Assembly: GCF_021233055.1 (NCBI RefSeq)
Contig: NZ_CP089544.1
Span: 1-64,000, forward strand
DNA length: 64,000 nucleotides
Reading direction: 5' to 3'
Origin: Spirosoma oryzicola
GTDB lineage: Bacteria; Bacteroidota; Bacteroidia; Cytophagales; Spirosomataceae
In this document: positions 34,669-44,323 of the stretch, one piece after another
How positions within the stretch are numbered: position 1 is the first letter of the stretch
Layout of the letters: each line of letters opens with the position of its first letter
The notes under the pieces: model-generated
The model's input: the letters and a program-made list of their open reading frames with translations, nothing else
The model's database searches: none
Told to the model about the DNA's origin: nothing
Made by a program: the position numbers and the translations under genes

Positions 34669-35751
34669 TTAGTGGCTATATAGAGCTGCTGAATACTTTT
34701 TTCTTAATCTGGTGATGTACCCTACGCTTGCTTTTGAGAACACGTAAGGCTTGCTGGGGTCTTTCCTGGCTGCTTCATTATACAGCAGGTAAAAATGAAA
34801 CGGGTCATTGATTCGAGCGACCAGTTTTGATGTCAGCTGATTCTTCTCAATGTAATGAGCCATGTACGTACCCGGAACATGACCTCCGGTAAAAATAGTG
34901 CCTTTCAGAAATTGACGAACGGTGAATGTTGATCCTTTGGCACTAAGCTGTAACAACGAGTCGATTTGGGGCAACAAATGCTTGCCCTCCTCAAAGAAGG
35001 TATTAAAATAGCGCTGGAAAGGAAGCAAAACCGTGTCCTTGTTCGTCATATATTTCTTGTCGATCATGTCGGCACTACCTTCATTAAGCGTTATTTCCAG
35101 CAGCGCCACTACGTTTTCGTCTTCCGACGTGATTTTGGTGTAGTCGATCCGGGGACGAAGAATATGGTGAAGCTCATGGCCACCCAAGACCCCATACTGA
35201 TTTTTGTCATTCAGATAAGCGCATAGCAGCGAGCAAACGATATAATCGTTTTCAGCATGCGCATCATAGTGAATGGGGATAATCGAATAGATCTGGTTAG
35301 TGGCTCTTTTCTGAGCACTCTTCGGCAACATAGCGTAGGTGTAGCGATAGCAATCATTAAAATATTTCGCGGGATCCTTCTCTAGGTTTGTCAGATACGC
35401 TCTCATGCCGGCTTCATTCTTTTTATATTGATAGAGGATGTAGGTAAGCCAGTACTTGGTGGAGTCTTTGAGTCTGCTTTGTAGTAACGCTTCGTTCTGG
35501 GGCATATAGACAAGCTGCATGGTCCGCTTGTAGCGCTCTATATAGCCTTCATCGACGCCCTGATCGCGGATGTACATCTGAATGGCTTTATCGTTCATCA
35601 GCTGATTCCAGACTTTAGGGTCGAGGGTGTCGCCCTGACGAAGTTGGTCGGTGATGGCGAAGTAGCGTTTACACGTAGAATCAACCAAAGTCTGGGCCAG
35701 GGCACTAGAAAGGCCGATAGAGAGGGTAAAAAATAGCATTAGTACTTTCAT
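34669..35751 (-). CDS. DUF5700-like putative zinc-dependent protease
   Basis: 360 residues with signal peptide (LMLFFTLSIGLSSALAQ). All-helical. The central motif LGGHELHHILRPRIDY contains HELHH (HExxH), followed about 40 residues later by EGSADMIDKKYM, supplying a likely third ligand (Glu) as in gluzincins. The C-terminal segment DPFHFYLLYNEAARKDPSKP is shared with the 38573 protein, so they are paralogues. Probably a periplasmic or surface peptidase. It has its own intrinsic terminator and is divergent from the S41 gene. Confidence 0.75.
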   Translation of the reverse strand: MKVLMLFFTLSIGLSSALAQTLVDSTCKRYFAITDQLRQGDTLDPKVWNQLMNDKAIQMYIRDQGVDEGYIERYKRTMQLVYMPQNEALLQSRLKDSTKYWLTYILYQYKKNEAGMRAYLTNLEKDPAKYFNDCYRYTYAMLPKSAQKRATNQIYSIIPIHYDAHAENDYIVCSLLCAYLNDKNQYGVLGGHELHHILRPRIDYTKITSEDENVVALLEITLNEGSADMIDKKYMTNKDTVLLPFQRYFNTFFEEGKHLLPQIDSLLQLSAKGSTFTVRQFLKGTIFTGGHVPGTYMAHYIEKNQLTSKLVARINDPFHFYLLYNEAARKDPSKPYVFSKASVGYITRLRKKYSAALYSH

Positions 35752-36195
35752 GTCAGGTCGTTTTATATAAATGAATTACAAGAATACGACACTACGATGA
35801 GATAGAGCGACCAAAGGTTGCCTATAAGCTTGCTGTATTTGACGAATTGGTTTGATGAGATGGGCTGTCGTTCATCAGCGGCACTGATAACCAGCTCGTG
35901 TATGCGTGTCTATCTCATACACGAGTAATTTTTGAGAGTGAGAGGAATATGAGTGTATATAGCAATTATTTGGTTTATAAACTACGACTAAATACACTAC
36001 CGCAGTTCATAATCGTCTCGTCGGTTGGCTAATATTACCCGCTGAAATCTAGCAATGATCAGGACAAATACAGGCTCTGGAACAATCATCTATCAGTATA
36101 ATTAAGATTTATCTGCTTATAATTATAACATTGTACTTGATAGCAGTATCTACAGCCGCATCCGCTCATTTTATTTCTAACCCACTCACCAATCG
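35752..36195. other. 444-bp divergent region with an orphan hairpin
   Basis: Upstream of both the DUF5700-like and S41 genes. Contains the terminator-like hairpin 35895-35932 but no recognised gene. AT-rich toward 36196. Confidence 0.5.
35895..35932 (+). terminator. Orphan terminator-like hairpin
   Basis: CTCGTGTATG pairs exactly with CATACACGAG around an 11-nt loop, followed by taattttt on the plus strand. No plus-strand gene precedes it; the nearest upstream gene is on the opposite strand. Confidence 0.5.
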
Positions 36196-37173
36196 ATGGT
36201 TCATTTCAAATCGTCTGCTTTAATTAACCCTCTGTTAATTTGTTTAGTTGCCTTATCCGGTTGTCACCAAGAAAATCAACCCACCAAAACTTCGTTAACA
36301 GCACAAACGTATTTGGACGAAGTGGTCAACTTAATGAATGTCAATTCAATCAATCGAAAAACGATTGACTGGACTGTTTTTAGAGCCAAAGTGAATGCAC
36401 AGGCGCAGGGGGCACAAACGATAGCTGACACCTATCCGGCTATCCAAGTCGGTTTGACATTGTTAGGTGATAACCATAGTATGTATTATACCAGTTCAGG
36501 AACTGTAATTTATGGGAATAAGACCGTAGCCTGTACCGATGCCAATCCAGTAACCGGATCCATTGATAAGCGAATTGGCTATGTGAAAGTCCCTAGTTTT
36601 AATGGGGGAGGTAGCGATGCCACCAAGTTCGCCCAATCGATCCAAGATGCTATCAAAACTGCCGATAGCGACTCGCTCAAAGGATGGATTGTCGATCTGA
36701 GAGGTAATACCGGGGGAAATATGTGGCCTATGGTTGCGGGTGTAGGCCCCCTGTTAGGTGATGATGTATGTGGGTATTTCATTGATCCCGACGGGAATGC
36801 TTCGGCCTGGTCTTATCAAAGAGGTAGTGCCTATTTGAATCAAGCCGAATTAACCAAAGTGGAGTTAGCTTACTCTATTCGAAAACCAACTGCTAAAGTA
36901 GCCGTACTCACTGATCAGGCCACCGCCAGTTCGGGAGAGGCTATAGCGATTGCCTTTAAAGGACGGCCCAATACCCGCAGTTTTGGCAAAGCCACTTGTG
37001 GTCTGTCGACGGCGAATGTTACCAACCGGTTGAGTGATGGTGGTCTGTTAAATTTAGCTCAGCTTAACATGGCTAACCGGACGAAACAAGCCTACGGTTC
37101 TTCTATTCAAGTTGATGAAGTGACAACGGCTGAAACCGTGATAAGCAAAGCAATGACTTGGCTCCTTCAGTAA
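36196..37173 (+). CDS. S41 family peptidase (lipoprotein)
   Basis: 325 residues with lipobox ALSGCHQ (Cys 23), so membrane-anchored. N-terminal helical domain with the DNHS motif (LLGDNHSMYYTSSG), then RIGYVKVPSF, KGWIVDLRGNTGGNMWPM and the nucleophile region VLTDQATASSGEAIAIAF (~S245/S246). These are the tail-specific/C-terminal processing protease hallmarks; the PDZ domain is absent or minimal, as in the TSPc-type Bacteroidota subgroup. It is followed after 22 bp by the TonB-C-like gene. Probably degrades or trims extracytoplasmic proteins. Confidence 0.9.
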   Translation: MVHFKSSALINPLLICLVALSGCHQENQPTKTSLTAQTYLDEVVNLMNVNSINRKTIDWTVFRAKVNAQAQGAQTIADTYPAIQVGLTLLGDNHSMYYTSSGTVIYGNKTVACTDANPVTGSIDKRIGYVKVPSFNGGGSDATKFAQSIQDAIKTADSDSLKGWIVDLRGNTGGNMWPMVAGVGPLLGDDVCGYFIDPDGNASAWSYQRGSAYLNQAELTKVELAYSIRKPTAKVAVLTDQATASSGEAIAIAFKGRPNTRSFGKATCGLSTANVTNRLSDGGLLNLAQLNMANRTKQAYGSSIQVDEVTTAETVISKAMTWLLQ

Positions 37174-37195
37174 AAGCCTTCTTAATCGTAATCTG

Positions 37196-38326
37196 ATGAA
37201 GTTATTATGCTGTCTCACGGTCATGCTAGTGGGTTATATTGTTCCCGCGCTAGGGCAATGTAGGGTTGTTAAAGATGCATATGGACAAGTAACCACGACT
37301 TGCCCCGTCAATGATAATGCCTCGGAAAGTCCTTCACTCAATAGAGAGGTCACCTTTTTAGGCAGTGAATTCATGAGCTTCCCTCTGTGGCAAGCAGGAC
37401 AAATTCGGGTAGACACATCAGGGCAAGCCCTGCCTTGTCGGCTGGCCTACAATTTATACAGCCAAGAAGTCATATGTCGATTCGAGGATGATCTAACCCC
37501 GAAAAGTGTGACACCAATTTCCTTCGTAGTCAATGGGGTTGAGTATACTCGTCAGCTAACCAATAATCTTGGCCTAACGTATAGGTTTTACACTACCCCG
37601 CTTAGCCGGGGACAAACGAAACTATTGAGAAGCACAAAAGTCCGGTTAATTAAAACCCCCATTCGGAATGGCTATGATAGAGACCATCCCTTCGCGGGTT
37701 ATTACCAAGTCGATCAACAATATTATATTCAGAAAGGGAATGCAAAACTCCAACCGATCAGCTTGACGAAAAACTCCCTGCTGAGAGTTCTTGGGGATCA
37801 ACCAGAACTCGTCAAACTAGCCAAGCAGTCGCTTACTGTCGATCAGGTGATACAGCTAGTTAGTACGTATGACTCGTTGCGGGTGCTCGCCCAACTTCAG
37901 TCAACCTCTTTGTCCACCGATCCTGCATTCAATGAACAAGTAGGGTCAGCGATTAAGTATCCGGTTCAAGCCTGGCAGGCTCAGGTATATGCTCGGGTTT
38001 ATGTTGGTTTTGAGATAACGAACGCGGGGCAACTAACAAATATCCAGTTATTAAGTCCTGAGAATGTTGGTTTCGGGTTTACGCAAGCCGTTGAAAAAGC
38101 CTTAAACCAGTTGTCCACTACCAAATCGGCTTATCAAGGACGATACGCTTTGCCGGTGGCTTTCACCTACAGCTATGTACCAAACAAGGAATTGAAATTC
38201 ATGCCGGTCACTATGTTGTCGGAGGCATATTTAGCAGGACGCACTCTATTAAACGAGTTTGTTGTGAACCAAATTATAGGGAAGGACAAAGCGAACTCTC
38301 GGGAAGTTTGGGGCTATTATAAATAA
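37196..38326 (+). CDS. Secreted protein with TonB C-terminal-like domain
   Basis: 376 residues. Signal peptide (LLCCLTVMLVGYIVPALGQ). The middle is unassigned. The C-terminal part VYVGFEITNAGQLTNIQLLS, then GFGFTQAVEKALNQL and YALPVAFTYSYVP resembles the TonB_C/energy-transducer fold (partner of outer-membrane receptors), but there is no N-terminal TM anchor plus Pro-rich spacer, so it is probably not an energy transducer. It also has a CRVV-like Cys near the mature start. Translationally close to the S41 peptidase (22 bp), so a functional link is likely. Confidence 0.65.
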   Translation: MKLLCCLTVMLVGYIVPALGQCRVVKDAYGQVTTTCPVNDNASESPSLNREVTFLGSEFMSFPLWQAGQIRVDTSGQALPCRLAYNLYSQEVICRFEDDLTPKSVTPISFVVNGVEYTRQLTNNLGLTYRFYTTPLSRGQTKLLRSTKVRLIKTPIRNGYDRDHPFAGYYQVDQQYYIQKGNAKLQPISLTKNSLLRVLGDQPELVKLAKQSLTVDQVIQLVSTYDSLRVLAQLQSTSLSTDPAFNEQVGSAIKYPVQAWQAQVYARVYVGFEITNAGQLTNIQLLSPENVGFGFTQAVEKALNQLSTTKSAYQGRYALPVAFTYSYVPNKELKFMPVTMLSEAYLAGRTLLNEFVVNQIIGKDKANSREVWGYYK

Positions 38327-38437
38327 CGGGCGTGTAGGCTAGCCGCCGATAAATAGGTTGGATTAGAGGACCCTCCTCTGGCATGTCTTCACTAAACTCT
38401 CCGCTCGTTCACCATCTCACCAAATGTCCTATATGGG

Positions 38438-38490
38438 AAGCAGGTACATGAAGACTCCTCCGTCTCAGGTGGGAGCGATTTTTGAGAATT
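38438..38490 (+). repeat. Dispersed structured repeat, copy 7
   Basis: Leader gcaggtacatgaag, then ACTCCTCCGTCTCAGGTGGG and AGCGATTTTTGAGAATT. TCTCA pairs with TGAGA; CTCC with GGAG. Between same-strand genes. Confidence 0.75.
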
Positions 38491-38572
38491 TCTTTTTGCG
38501 ATTACTTCGTACTATTTCTATATCTGTCCTACTTTACCAGTAATATCTAGGCAATAGATCCTGACTCACTGT

Positions 38573-39631
38573 ATGTTTAAAAAAATAGCACTCATTCTAT
38601 CCTTTCTAATCGTTGCACCGGCAGTTCATTCTCAGTCGTTTAACTTTCAACCTTGCTATGCCTTTTGGAAACTGACCGATCGGTTAAGAGAGGGCATAAA
38701 GCTAACCCCTAAGGACTGGCAACAATTGAAAGAAACCGATGGATACAAGCGCGTAAATACGGCTGCCTGGAATCAATTTATTCAACAAGTTACGTTAGTC
38801 TACTCCCCTGGAAACCAGGAGCGCATTCAGCAACAGATCAAAACGGATCGTTCCTTACAGCGGATCATCCGCTATGAAAAGGAAGAGCTCAGCTTGAAAA
38901 ACTACATCGCCCGGATTGGCCAACTGCATTTGATGGATAGTGCGATGGTCTATACCAAACGAATGCTACCCCAAAAATGGAAGAATTGCTTCCCGGCTCC
39001 CAGGGTTGATTTTATCTTATACAATTACGATGGCAGTGCTCGTGAATACGGTGTCACAATGGATTTATTAATGTCGTATGATATGGAGACCTTTCGACCT
39101 GGTGCGTTTCTGGGTCATGAACTGTTACATTACGCTCTATTTTATTGTCGCATAAAACTTCGCCATTTCAAATCGGTACCCCAAAACCAGCAGGCGGCTT
39201 TCGTGGCGATTAATGGCATTAGTGAGGAGGGGATTGCTGATTTGATTGACAAACCGTTTGTCCTATTTGATAAGCAATCACCTTATCAAGAGAAAGAGGC
39301 ATTTTTGACTCTTTACGAAACGCAGTCCAGTTCGTGTATAGCTAAACTTGATCAAGCATTTGAGCAATTAGCGGATCAGGCGGGCGAGCCTTATACGAGT
39401 TTTTCGTATTGGAACTCAATCGTTCTGGCTACGGGTCATGTGCCTGGAATGTTTATGGGTAGGCTGATTCAGCAACAGGGCTTAACCAATGAACTGATTC
39501 AGCATATTGATAACCCGTTTGCGTTCTTTTATCTATACGACAAGGCTGCCCGGAAAGAGGGAAGGGGTACACCAGCGTTTTCCCCCAAGGCGTTGCGCTT
39601 TCTTAAATCAATGGAGAAAAGGCATTACTAG
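38573..39631 (+). CDS. DUF5700-like putative zinc-dependent protease, second copy
   Basis: 352 residues with signal peptide (IALILSFLIVAPAVHSQ). Motif FLGHELLHYALFYC contains HELLH, with EEGIADLIDKPFV downstream as a likely third-ligand region. The C-terminal DNPFAFFYLYDKAARKEGRG matches the 34669 paralogue's DPFHFYLLYNEAARKD. Same layout and length, so it arose by duplication. It lies 246 bp after the TonB-C-like gene, with repeat copy 7 between them. Probable extracytoplasmic metallopeptidase. Confidence 0.75.
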   Translation: MFKKIALILSFLIVAPAVHSQSFNFQPCYAFWKLTDRLREGIKLTPKDWQQLKETDGYKRVNTAAWNQFIQQVTLVYSPGNQERIQQQIKTDRSLQRIIRYEKEELSLKNYIARIGQLHLMDSAMVYTKRMLPQKWKNCFPAPRVDFILYNYDGSAREYGVTMDLLMSYDMETFRPGAFLGHELLHYALFYCRIKLRHFKSVPQNQQAAFVAINGISEEGIADLIDKPFVLFDKQSPYQEKEAFLTLYETQSSSCIAKLDQAFEQLADQAGEPYTSFSYWNSIVLATGHVPGMFMGRLIQQQGLTNELIQHIDNPFAFFYLYDKAARKEGRGTPAFSPKALRFLKSMEKRHY

Positions 39632-39737
39632 AGCGAGGAGTAATACGGGGGTAGGAGTCGAACTCGACGCGCTTGGTTAGAAGTGCCAAAGGGTTTATCC
39701 TACGGGCCATTGTCATCTTCATTGCTCAGTTTAAGTA

Positions 39738-39790
39738 GCAGATAGACTAGAGACTACCTAGTTTCACTTGGGAGCGTTTTGTGGGACATT
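39738..39790 (+). repeat. Dispersed structured repeat, copy 8
   Basis: Degenerate leader gcagatagactagagacta, then GTTTCACTTGGGAGCG and TTTTGTGGGAC. The second stem is preserved by changed bases: GTTTCAC pairs over all seven positions with GTGGGAC, two of them G-U. Confidence 0.7.
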
Positions 39791-39853
39791 GATATTTTAA
39801 TGTCTGTCCACTAAAACCAGTCAAATACGCTCAAGAGTTCCTCCAGCAACCCC

Positions 39854-42385
39854 TTAATTTTCTTCACTGCCAATTGATTTATTCTTTTTTATTTTGGCCC
39901 CGTTTAGGTTGCCCAATTTGTAGCTGAACGTTACCCGGACACTGTTATTATAGATGTACTGGCGGAAGTTCTGATTGAACTGAGCTGAGTTAAGCACTGA
40001 TGTGAACCCCATTCCACGGGTCAGGAAATTCTCCGCCACGAAGCCAACACTGCCTCGTTTGTTGGTAAAACTTTTTCGCGCTCCCAGCGAATACTGAGCA
40101 AAACCGATCCGATACCCTTGCAACGCAATATCCTTGCCCCGATACCCCAGGTTGGCTTGAACCACCCAGCCTTTGTTAAATTGCAGCTGCGTATCGAACC
40201 GCCCTCCCCAGCGTACCCCCTGGTTATTGATCATTGTCGATAAGCCATTGATGTCCAACGCCAGCCCCTGAATAAACCGGTACATGATATCAATGTTGGC
40301 GTTGACACTCCATCGGGGGCTTAGATTGAAGGTGGCGAATAAGTTTGTACCGTAATTGTACTCTTTACCCAAGTTGGTTACCCGGGTCACGACGGCGCCT
40401 ACTAGTGTATCCGAACGCTGGCTAATGGATTGAATGTCATCCCGGTTGAGCCGGGTGTATAGGGAAAAATTCAAGTACGTCTTTCTCATCTGTGTACTAT
40501 AGCCAATCTCAATCCGGTCGACGGTTTCGGGTTTTAAATACGGGTTGCCAACACGAATATTGAGCGGGTTAGCGGTATTAAAGTTAGGGTTCAGATCATC
40601 AATAAAGGGTCGGCGGATACGCCGGGTGTAGCCCAATTTAAGAGAACTGCTTTCGCCCAGCTTTTTTGCCAGATTCACACTGGGTAACAAGCGCCCATAG
40701 TTAGGAATTGAAATCGATGTTAATGCCCCTGACACCCCTCTGGTTTGAGCCTGAATACCGGTGTATTCATAGCGTAGACCCGGCTTTATGACGACTCCCC
40801 CCGGCATCATGATGGCTGTCGATATATAGGCGGCCGCGATGTTCTGATCATAATCCAGTAATCCAGTCGGGCGGTTAGGATCCGGCGTAAACTCGGAAGT
40901 TGGTCCAGCCAATAGGTAAGCATAATCACTGGTTACCCGACGAAACGTATTCTTCGCCCCAAACTCTACCTGAACTTCTTTACTGACCGGTGTTTGATAG
41001 TCAGCCTGCAGAACAAACTCCTGGTTGGTGGCATCGTTTAGATTTTGCTGTTTGCTGCTGAGATGGCCCAGGGTATCCAGGTTACTGGCGTCGAAGTTAT
41101 TGGTCAGATTATTCCGGCTATACTGGGTCGAAATACTAAATTCTTTCTGCGGACCTTCGCCTGTGCCGGGATAAGTATGCAGATAATCAACATTGATGTC
41201 AATCGAATTGGACAGATTCTGCGTGGAAACATCTCGTTTAGAGGGAATCGAAATGCGTTCGTTGGAAAGCAGACTCGTCAGTTGATGCTGGTCCTGGCTT
41301 AAATTTCGGATGCCCAGCCGCACGCCTGCAGTCAGCGATTGGTTTTTAGCCAGATCATAGTCCATGCCTAAGGCATACTGGGCAAAGGCTCCCTTATCAA
41401 ATGCGTCGATCCGCTGGCGGGTTTTAACAGGAGCAATGGATTCGCTTAAGAATGTAGTCTGATCTAAATCGGACGCCGATGGGTTGTAAATAATCCGACC
41501 GTTGCCATTCAGATTGACGCCCAGTTTACCTTTTCGAAAACTGCCGTTTAGGCCTAATGTTGCATTCCGGTTCCCTATGCCGCTATCCAAGTCCAGGTGC
41601 AATCCCTGCAGCGTGTTTTTTTTGGTGATGATGTTAATGATTCCCCCGCTACCCTCCGCATCATATTTGGCAGATGGGGATGTGATCACCTCGACGGTTT
41701 TAATTAAATCAGCCGGAATCTGCCGAAGGGCATCAGCCAGATTCCCCGCTAGGATGGAAGACGGTTTATTATTGATCAAGACCCGTACACTGGCACTACC
41801 CTGTAGCGTTACATTCCCCGATAGGTCAACGGAGAGCATGGGCACTTTCTTTAAAATATCAATCGCATCCCCCCCTTTGGCTGCTACATCGTTATCCGCA
41901 TTGTAAATCAGTCGGTCAACTTTATCCTCAACCAGGGCTTTTTTACCGGCGACCGTAACTTCGCTTAAGGTGCGGGTGCTGGCAGTCAGTCGAATGACGC
42001 CCAGGTCTTTAGTCTGACCTTTGGACAGTGCTACGTTAGCAACGGTTTTAGGGGAATAGCCCAGAAAGGAAACGAGGAGTTTGTAAGTTCCAGGCGCTAA
42101 TTTGGTAATCGTAAATTTACCTTTATCGTCGGCTACGGTGCCATCAACCAACCGATCGTTGGCCGTATTATAAACCGCTACGTTGGCATACTCAACCGCT
42201 TTAGCTAGGGTAGAATCGATAATGTAACCCGAAATTTTTGCGTTGCCCTTCGGTGCGGCTTCTCCCATAGAGGCCGTAGAGACGGATTGATCGGGAGCCG
42301 GTTGCGTTGGCGTAACAGGGGGGTTTTGTGCCCGAGATACACCCGTAGCCAGTAAAAAGAATAAGCCCGTAATTTTAAACCACAT
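39854..42385 (-). CDS. TonB-dependent receptor-like outer-membrane barrel
   Basis: 843 residues. Signal peptide (ITGLFFLLATGVSRAQ), carboxypeptidase-regulatory-like domain (~50-135: ISGYIIDSTLAKAVEYANVA), plug (~150-250: VDRLIYNADNDVAAKGGDAI, and YDAEGSGGIINIITKK), then a large barrel of the OMP_b-brl_3 type. Ends with VRVTFSYKLGNLNG plus a short charged tail, not the usual aromatic terminus. These proteins act without a SusD partner; the ligand is unknown. A two-component system encoded on the same strand upstream may regulate it. Confidence 0.9.
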   Translation of the reverse strand: MWFKITGLFFLLATGVSRAQNPPVTPTQPAPDQSVSTASMGEAAPKGNAKISGYIIDSTLAKAVEYANVAVYNTANDRLVDGTVADDKGKFTITKLAPGTYKLLVSFLGYSPKTVANVALSKGQTKDLGVIRLTASTRTLSEVTVAGKKALVEDKVDRLIYNADNDVAAKGGDAIDILKKVPMLSVDLSGNVTLQGSASVRVLINNKPSSILAGNLADALRQIPADLIKTVEVITSPSAKYDAEGSGGIINIITKKNTLQGLHLDLDSGIGNRNATLGLNGSFRKGKLGVNLNGNGRIIYNPSASDLDQTTFLSESIAPVKTRQRIDAFDKGAFAQYALGMDYDLAKNQSLTAGVRLGIRNLSQDQHQLTSLLSNERISIPSKRDVSTQNLSNSIDINVDYLHTYPGTGEGPQKEFSISTQYSRNNLTNNFDASNLDTLGHLSSKQQNLNDATNQEFVLQADYQTPVSKEVQVEFGAKNTFRRVTSDYAYLLAGPTSEFTPDPNRPTGLLDYDQNIAAAYISTAIMMPGGVVIKPGLRYEYTGIQAQTRGVSGALTSISIPNYGRLLPSVNLAKKLGESSSLKLGYTRRIRRPFIDDLNPNFNTANPLNIRVGNPYLKPETVDRIEIGYSTQMRKTYLNFSLYTRLNRDDIQSISQRSDTLVGAVVTRVTNLGKEYNYGTNLFATFNLSPRWSVNANIDIMYRFIQGLALDINGLSTMINNQGVRWGGRFDTQLQFNKGWVVQANLGYRGKDIALQGYRIGFAQYSLGARKSFTNKRGSVGFVAENFLTRGMGFTSVLNSAQFNQNFRQYIYNNSVRVTFSYKLGNLNGAKIKKNKSIGSEEN

Positions 42386-43057
42386 ACCGTGAGATGGAAA
42401 ATTTGATTAATACCAGAGAATGTAAACCAGCCCCTGGTGCTTAGTGAATAAGAAATCAAACAGGCTTAACGCCGTTTGTCAGTAGGCGAATTTCTCTGAG
42501 GATTGGCTGACAATACTCTGGAGACTCACTGATCGATTGAGGCAATCAAGCCACTACGTTCCGATAAAACCACATTTATTTAACAAGTGGGCCATTTTTA
42601 CCGAAGCTCGAGTCATTACCGCCATCTTCCGCTTCGTACGTTTACGTACCTGTAGCGTCCACGAATTCGGCTGCGTCCTTCATAGTGGCTTCCGTTTCGA
42701 GTGCGTTTCCTTTAGCATCGATATCTAGCGACAATACTTTACTGTTGTGGTTCAGACTCGCTTCTTAATTTCCGTCTTCTTTCTCCCAGTTCACGGCCTT
42801 CATCTCCATACAACCGGGCCAATGGCCGCTTTAGCTGCGGCTGGCACATCAGTACTAAGGCTAACCGGAGCTGGTGATGACTTAAGTACGGAGTTGGTCA
42901 GGGCAACCGGAGCTACGGATGCCCTCGTGAATAAAGTTAGACCACTGATTAATAAGACCTACATTACTTTTAACTGATTTGGTTTTCGAAACAAATCTAT
43001 CCCTGAATTCTAAAGTAATTTTGAAGTTCCAGCGTTGGCCAACGGGTTGACAAGGCC
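42386..43057. other. 672-bp region without a supported gene
   Basis: Upstream of the receptor gene. Reverse-strand stretches (SLDIDAKGNALETEATMKDA, then AAEFVDATGT near 42610-42730) look faintly like degraded protein but have stops and no start. A GTACGT-TT-ACGTAC inverted repeat lies at 42636-42649. Alternative frames are low-complexity. Nothing else seen. Confidence 0.4.
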
Positions 43058-44323
43058 TCAAAAATCGACTAGAAGCATGTGGCGACGCATCCCCGATACG
43101 TAGCTATAGCGAACCCTCATGTCATACTGCTCAGCGATCTCTTTCACTAGGGATAAGCCCAGTCCGGTCGACTGGGAAAGTGCCTGATTGCGGACAAACC
43201 GACCAAACAGCTGGTCTTCCGGAAAAGGCAGAGGATCCCCTTCGTTACTAATCACAAAGCGGGAAGTACTAACCTCCACGAAAACAGAACTATTGGCAGC
43301 CCCGTGTCGAAAGGCGTTTTTAATTAGATTGGAAAAGAGTACCTCCGCTAGTTGTTGGTTTAGCAATCGATGCGTGTCCTTATCAATCAGCCGGGTAATG
43401 GTGATACACCGATGAGCCGCAAAATCGGTATAGTTATCCAATATTTGAGTGACCAATTCGCCAATATTAACCGATGCATTCTGGGCAAACTGGTGATTGT
43501 CAATTTTTGCCAGCAGCAATAGGGACTGATTCATGGCCGAAAGCCGCCTAATTTCCTGCTGTGAGCGCTGTATTCGATCCAGGTCAGCTTCGTCCAGCCG
43601 CTCCGATTGTTGAAGCAGATCTAATTCAAAAGACAATACGCTCAAAGGTGTCTGCATCTCATGCGACGCGTTATCGGTAAATTGTTTTTGCTGAATGTAT
43701 TGCTGGCGACTTCGGCGGCTCATCTCATCGAGCGACTGACTCAGCAGCGTAAACTCCGCTACGTTACTGACGGGGAATTGAGCCTCATCAGGCCCATCGA
43801 TTCGGTAGTGCTGTAATTGATCGACGATGCCGTAGAAGGGTCGCCAGATCCGGCGGGTTACCAGGATGTCGGCGCCGACCAGTACTAGTACGACGAGTAG
43901 AAAACAAACAATAACGCCAACCGACAAGGCCCGGGCAATTTCATCAAACTCCAGGTACGACTGCTGAAGGGTGATCCCGTAATACCGGTTTCCCAAAGCA
44001 TACGTCGCCCGGAGCATGCGGATAGGCTGGGATTCTTTTTCGCCCGGCAACAAAATAGTTGTATCGGAATAGACTGAAGGTGCCGACTGGGGTGATCCCG
44101 TCAGCCTAATCTGCACATTGGGGTCCCAGCCTGGTAGGTAGGCGGCAGGGGGTGGGTGCTGACGTAGCTGCTCTTTTACCTGAATGAGTTCACTGGCCAG
44201 CAACTCGTCAATTTCATGACGGATGTACCGGTGAATAACAGCATGCAGCAAAAAAACACCCCCAAGTGAAATAGGCAGGGCGGCTAACAGCAGGTAAAGT
44301 GTCGTTTTGTGGAGTAGTTTCAT
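43058..44323 (-). CDS. Sensor histidine kinase
   Basis: 421 residues. TM1 (LLAALPISLGGVFLLHAVIH), periplasmic sensor domain (~35-145), TM2 (VIVCFLLVVLVLVGADIL), HAMP-like linker, HisKA with the phosphoacceptor in FTDNASHEMQTPLSVL, and HATPase_c with N-box NLIKNAFRHGAAN, G1-like VISNEGDPLP and G2 TGLGLSLVKEI. Membrane kinase paired with the response regulator whose gene overlaps it by 4 bp (44320-44323). The signal is unknown; the downstream receptor gene is a possible target. Confidence 0.93.
   Translation of the reverse strand: MKLLHKTTLYLLLAALPISLGGVFLLHAVIHRYIRHEIDELLASELIQVKEQLRQHPPPAAYLPGWDPNVQIRLTGSPQSAPSVYSDTTILLPGEKESQPIRMLRATYALGNRYYGITLQQSYLEFDEIARALSVGVIVCFLLVVLVLVGADILVTRRIWRPFYGIVDQLQHYRIDGPDEAQFPVSNVAEFTLLSQSLDEMSRRSRQQYIQQKQFTDNASHEMQTPLSVLSFELDLLQQSERLDEADLDRIQRSQQEIRRLSAMNQSLLLLAKIDNHQFAQNASVNIGELVTQILDNYTDFAAHRCITITRLIDKDTHRLLNQQLAEVLFSNLIKNAFRHGAANSSVFVEVSTSRFVISNEGDPLPFPEDQLFGRFVRNQALSQSTGLGLSLVKEIAEQYDMRVRYSYVSGMRRHMLLVDF

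Noticed and set aside
42747..42977. 76-codon open frame on the plus strand (and a faint reverse-strand match near 42610-42730)
   Set aside because: Low-complexity Ala/Thr/Gly-rich and without family resemblance; reverse frames contain stops. Not enough to call a gene.
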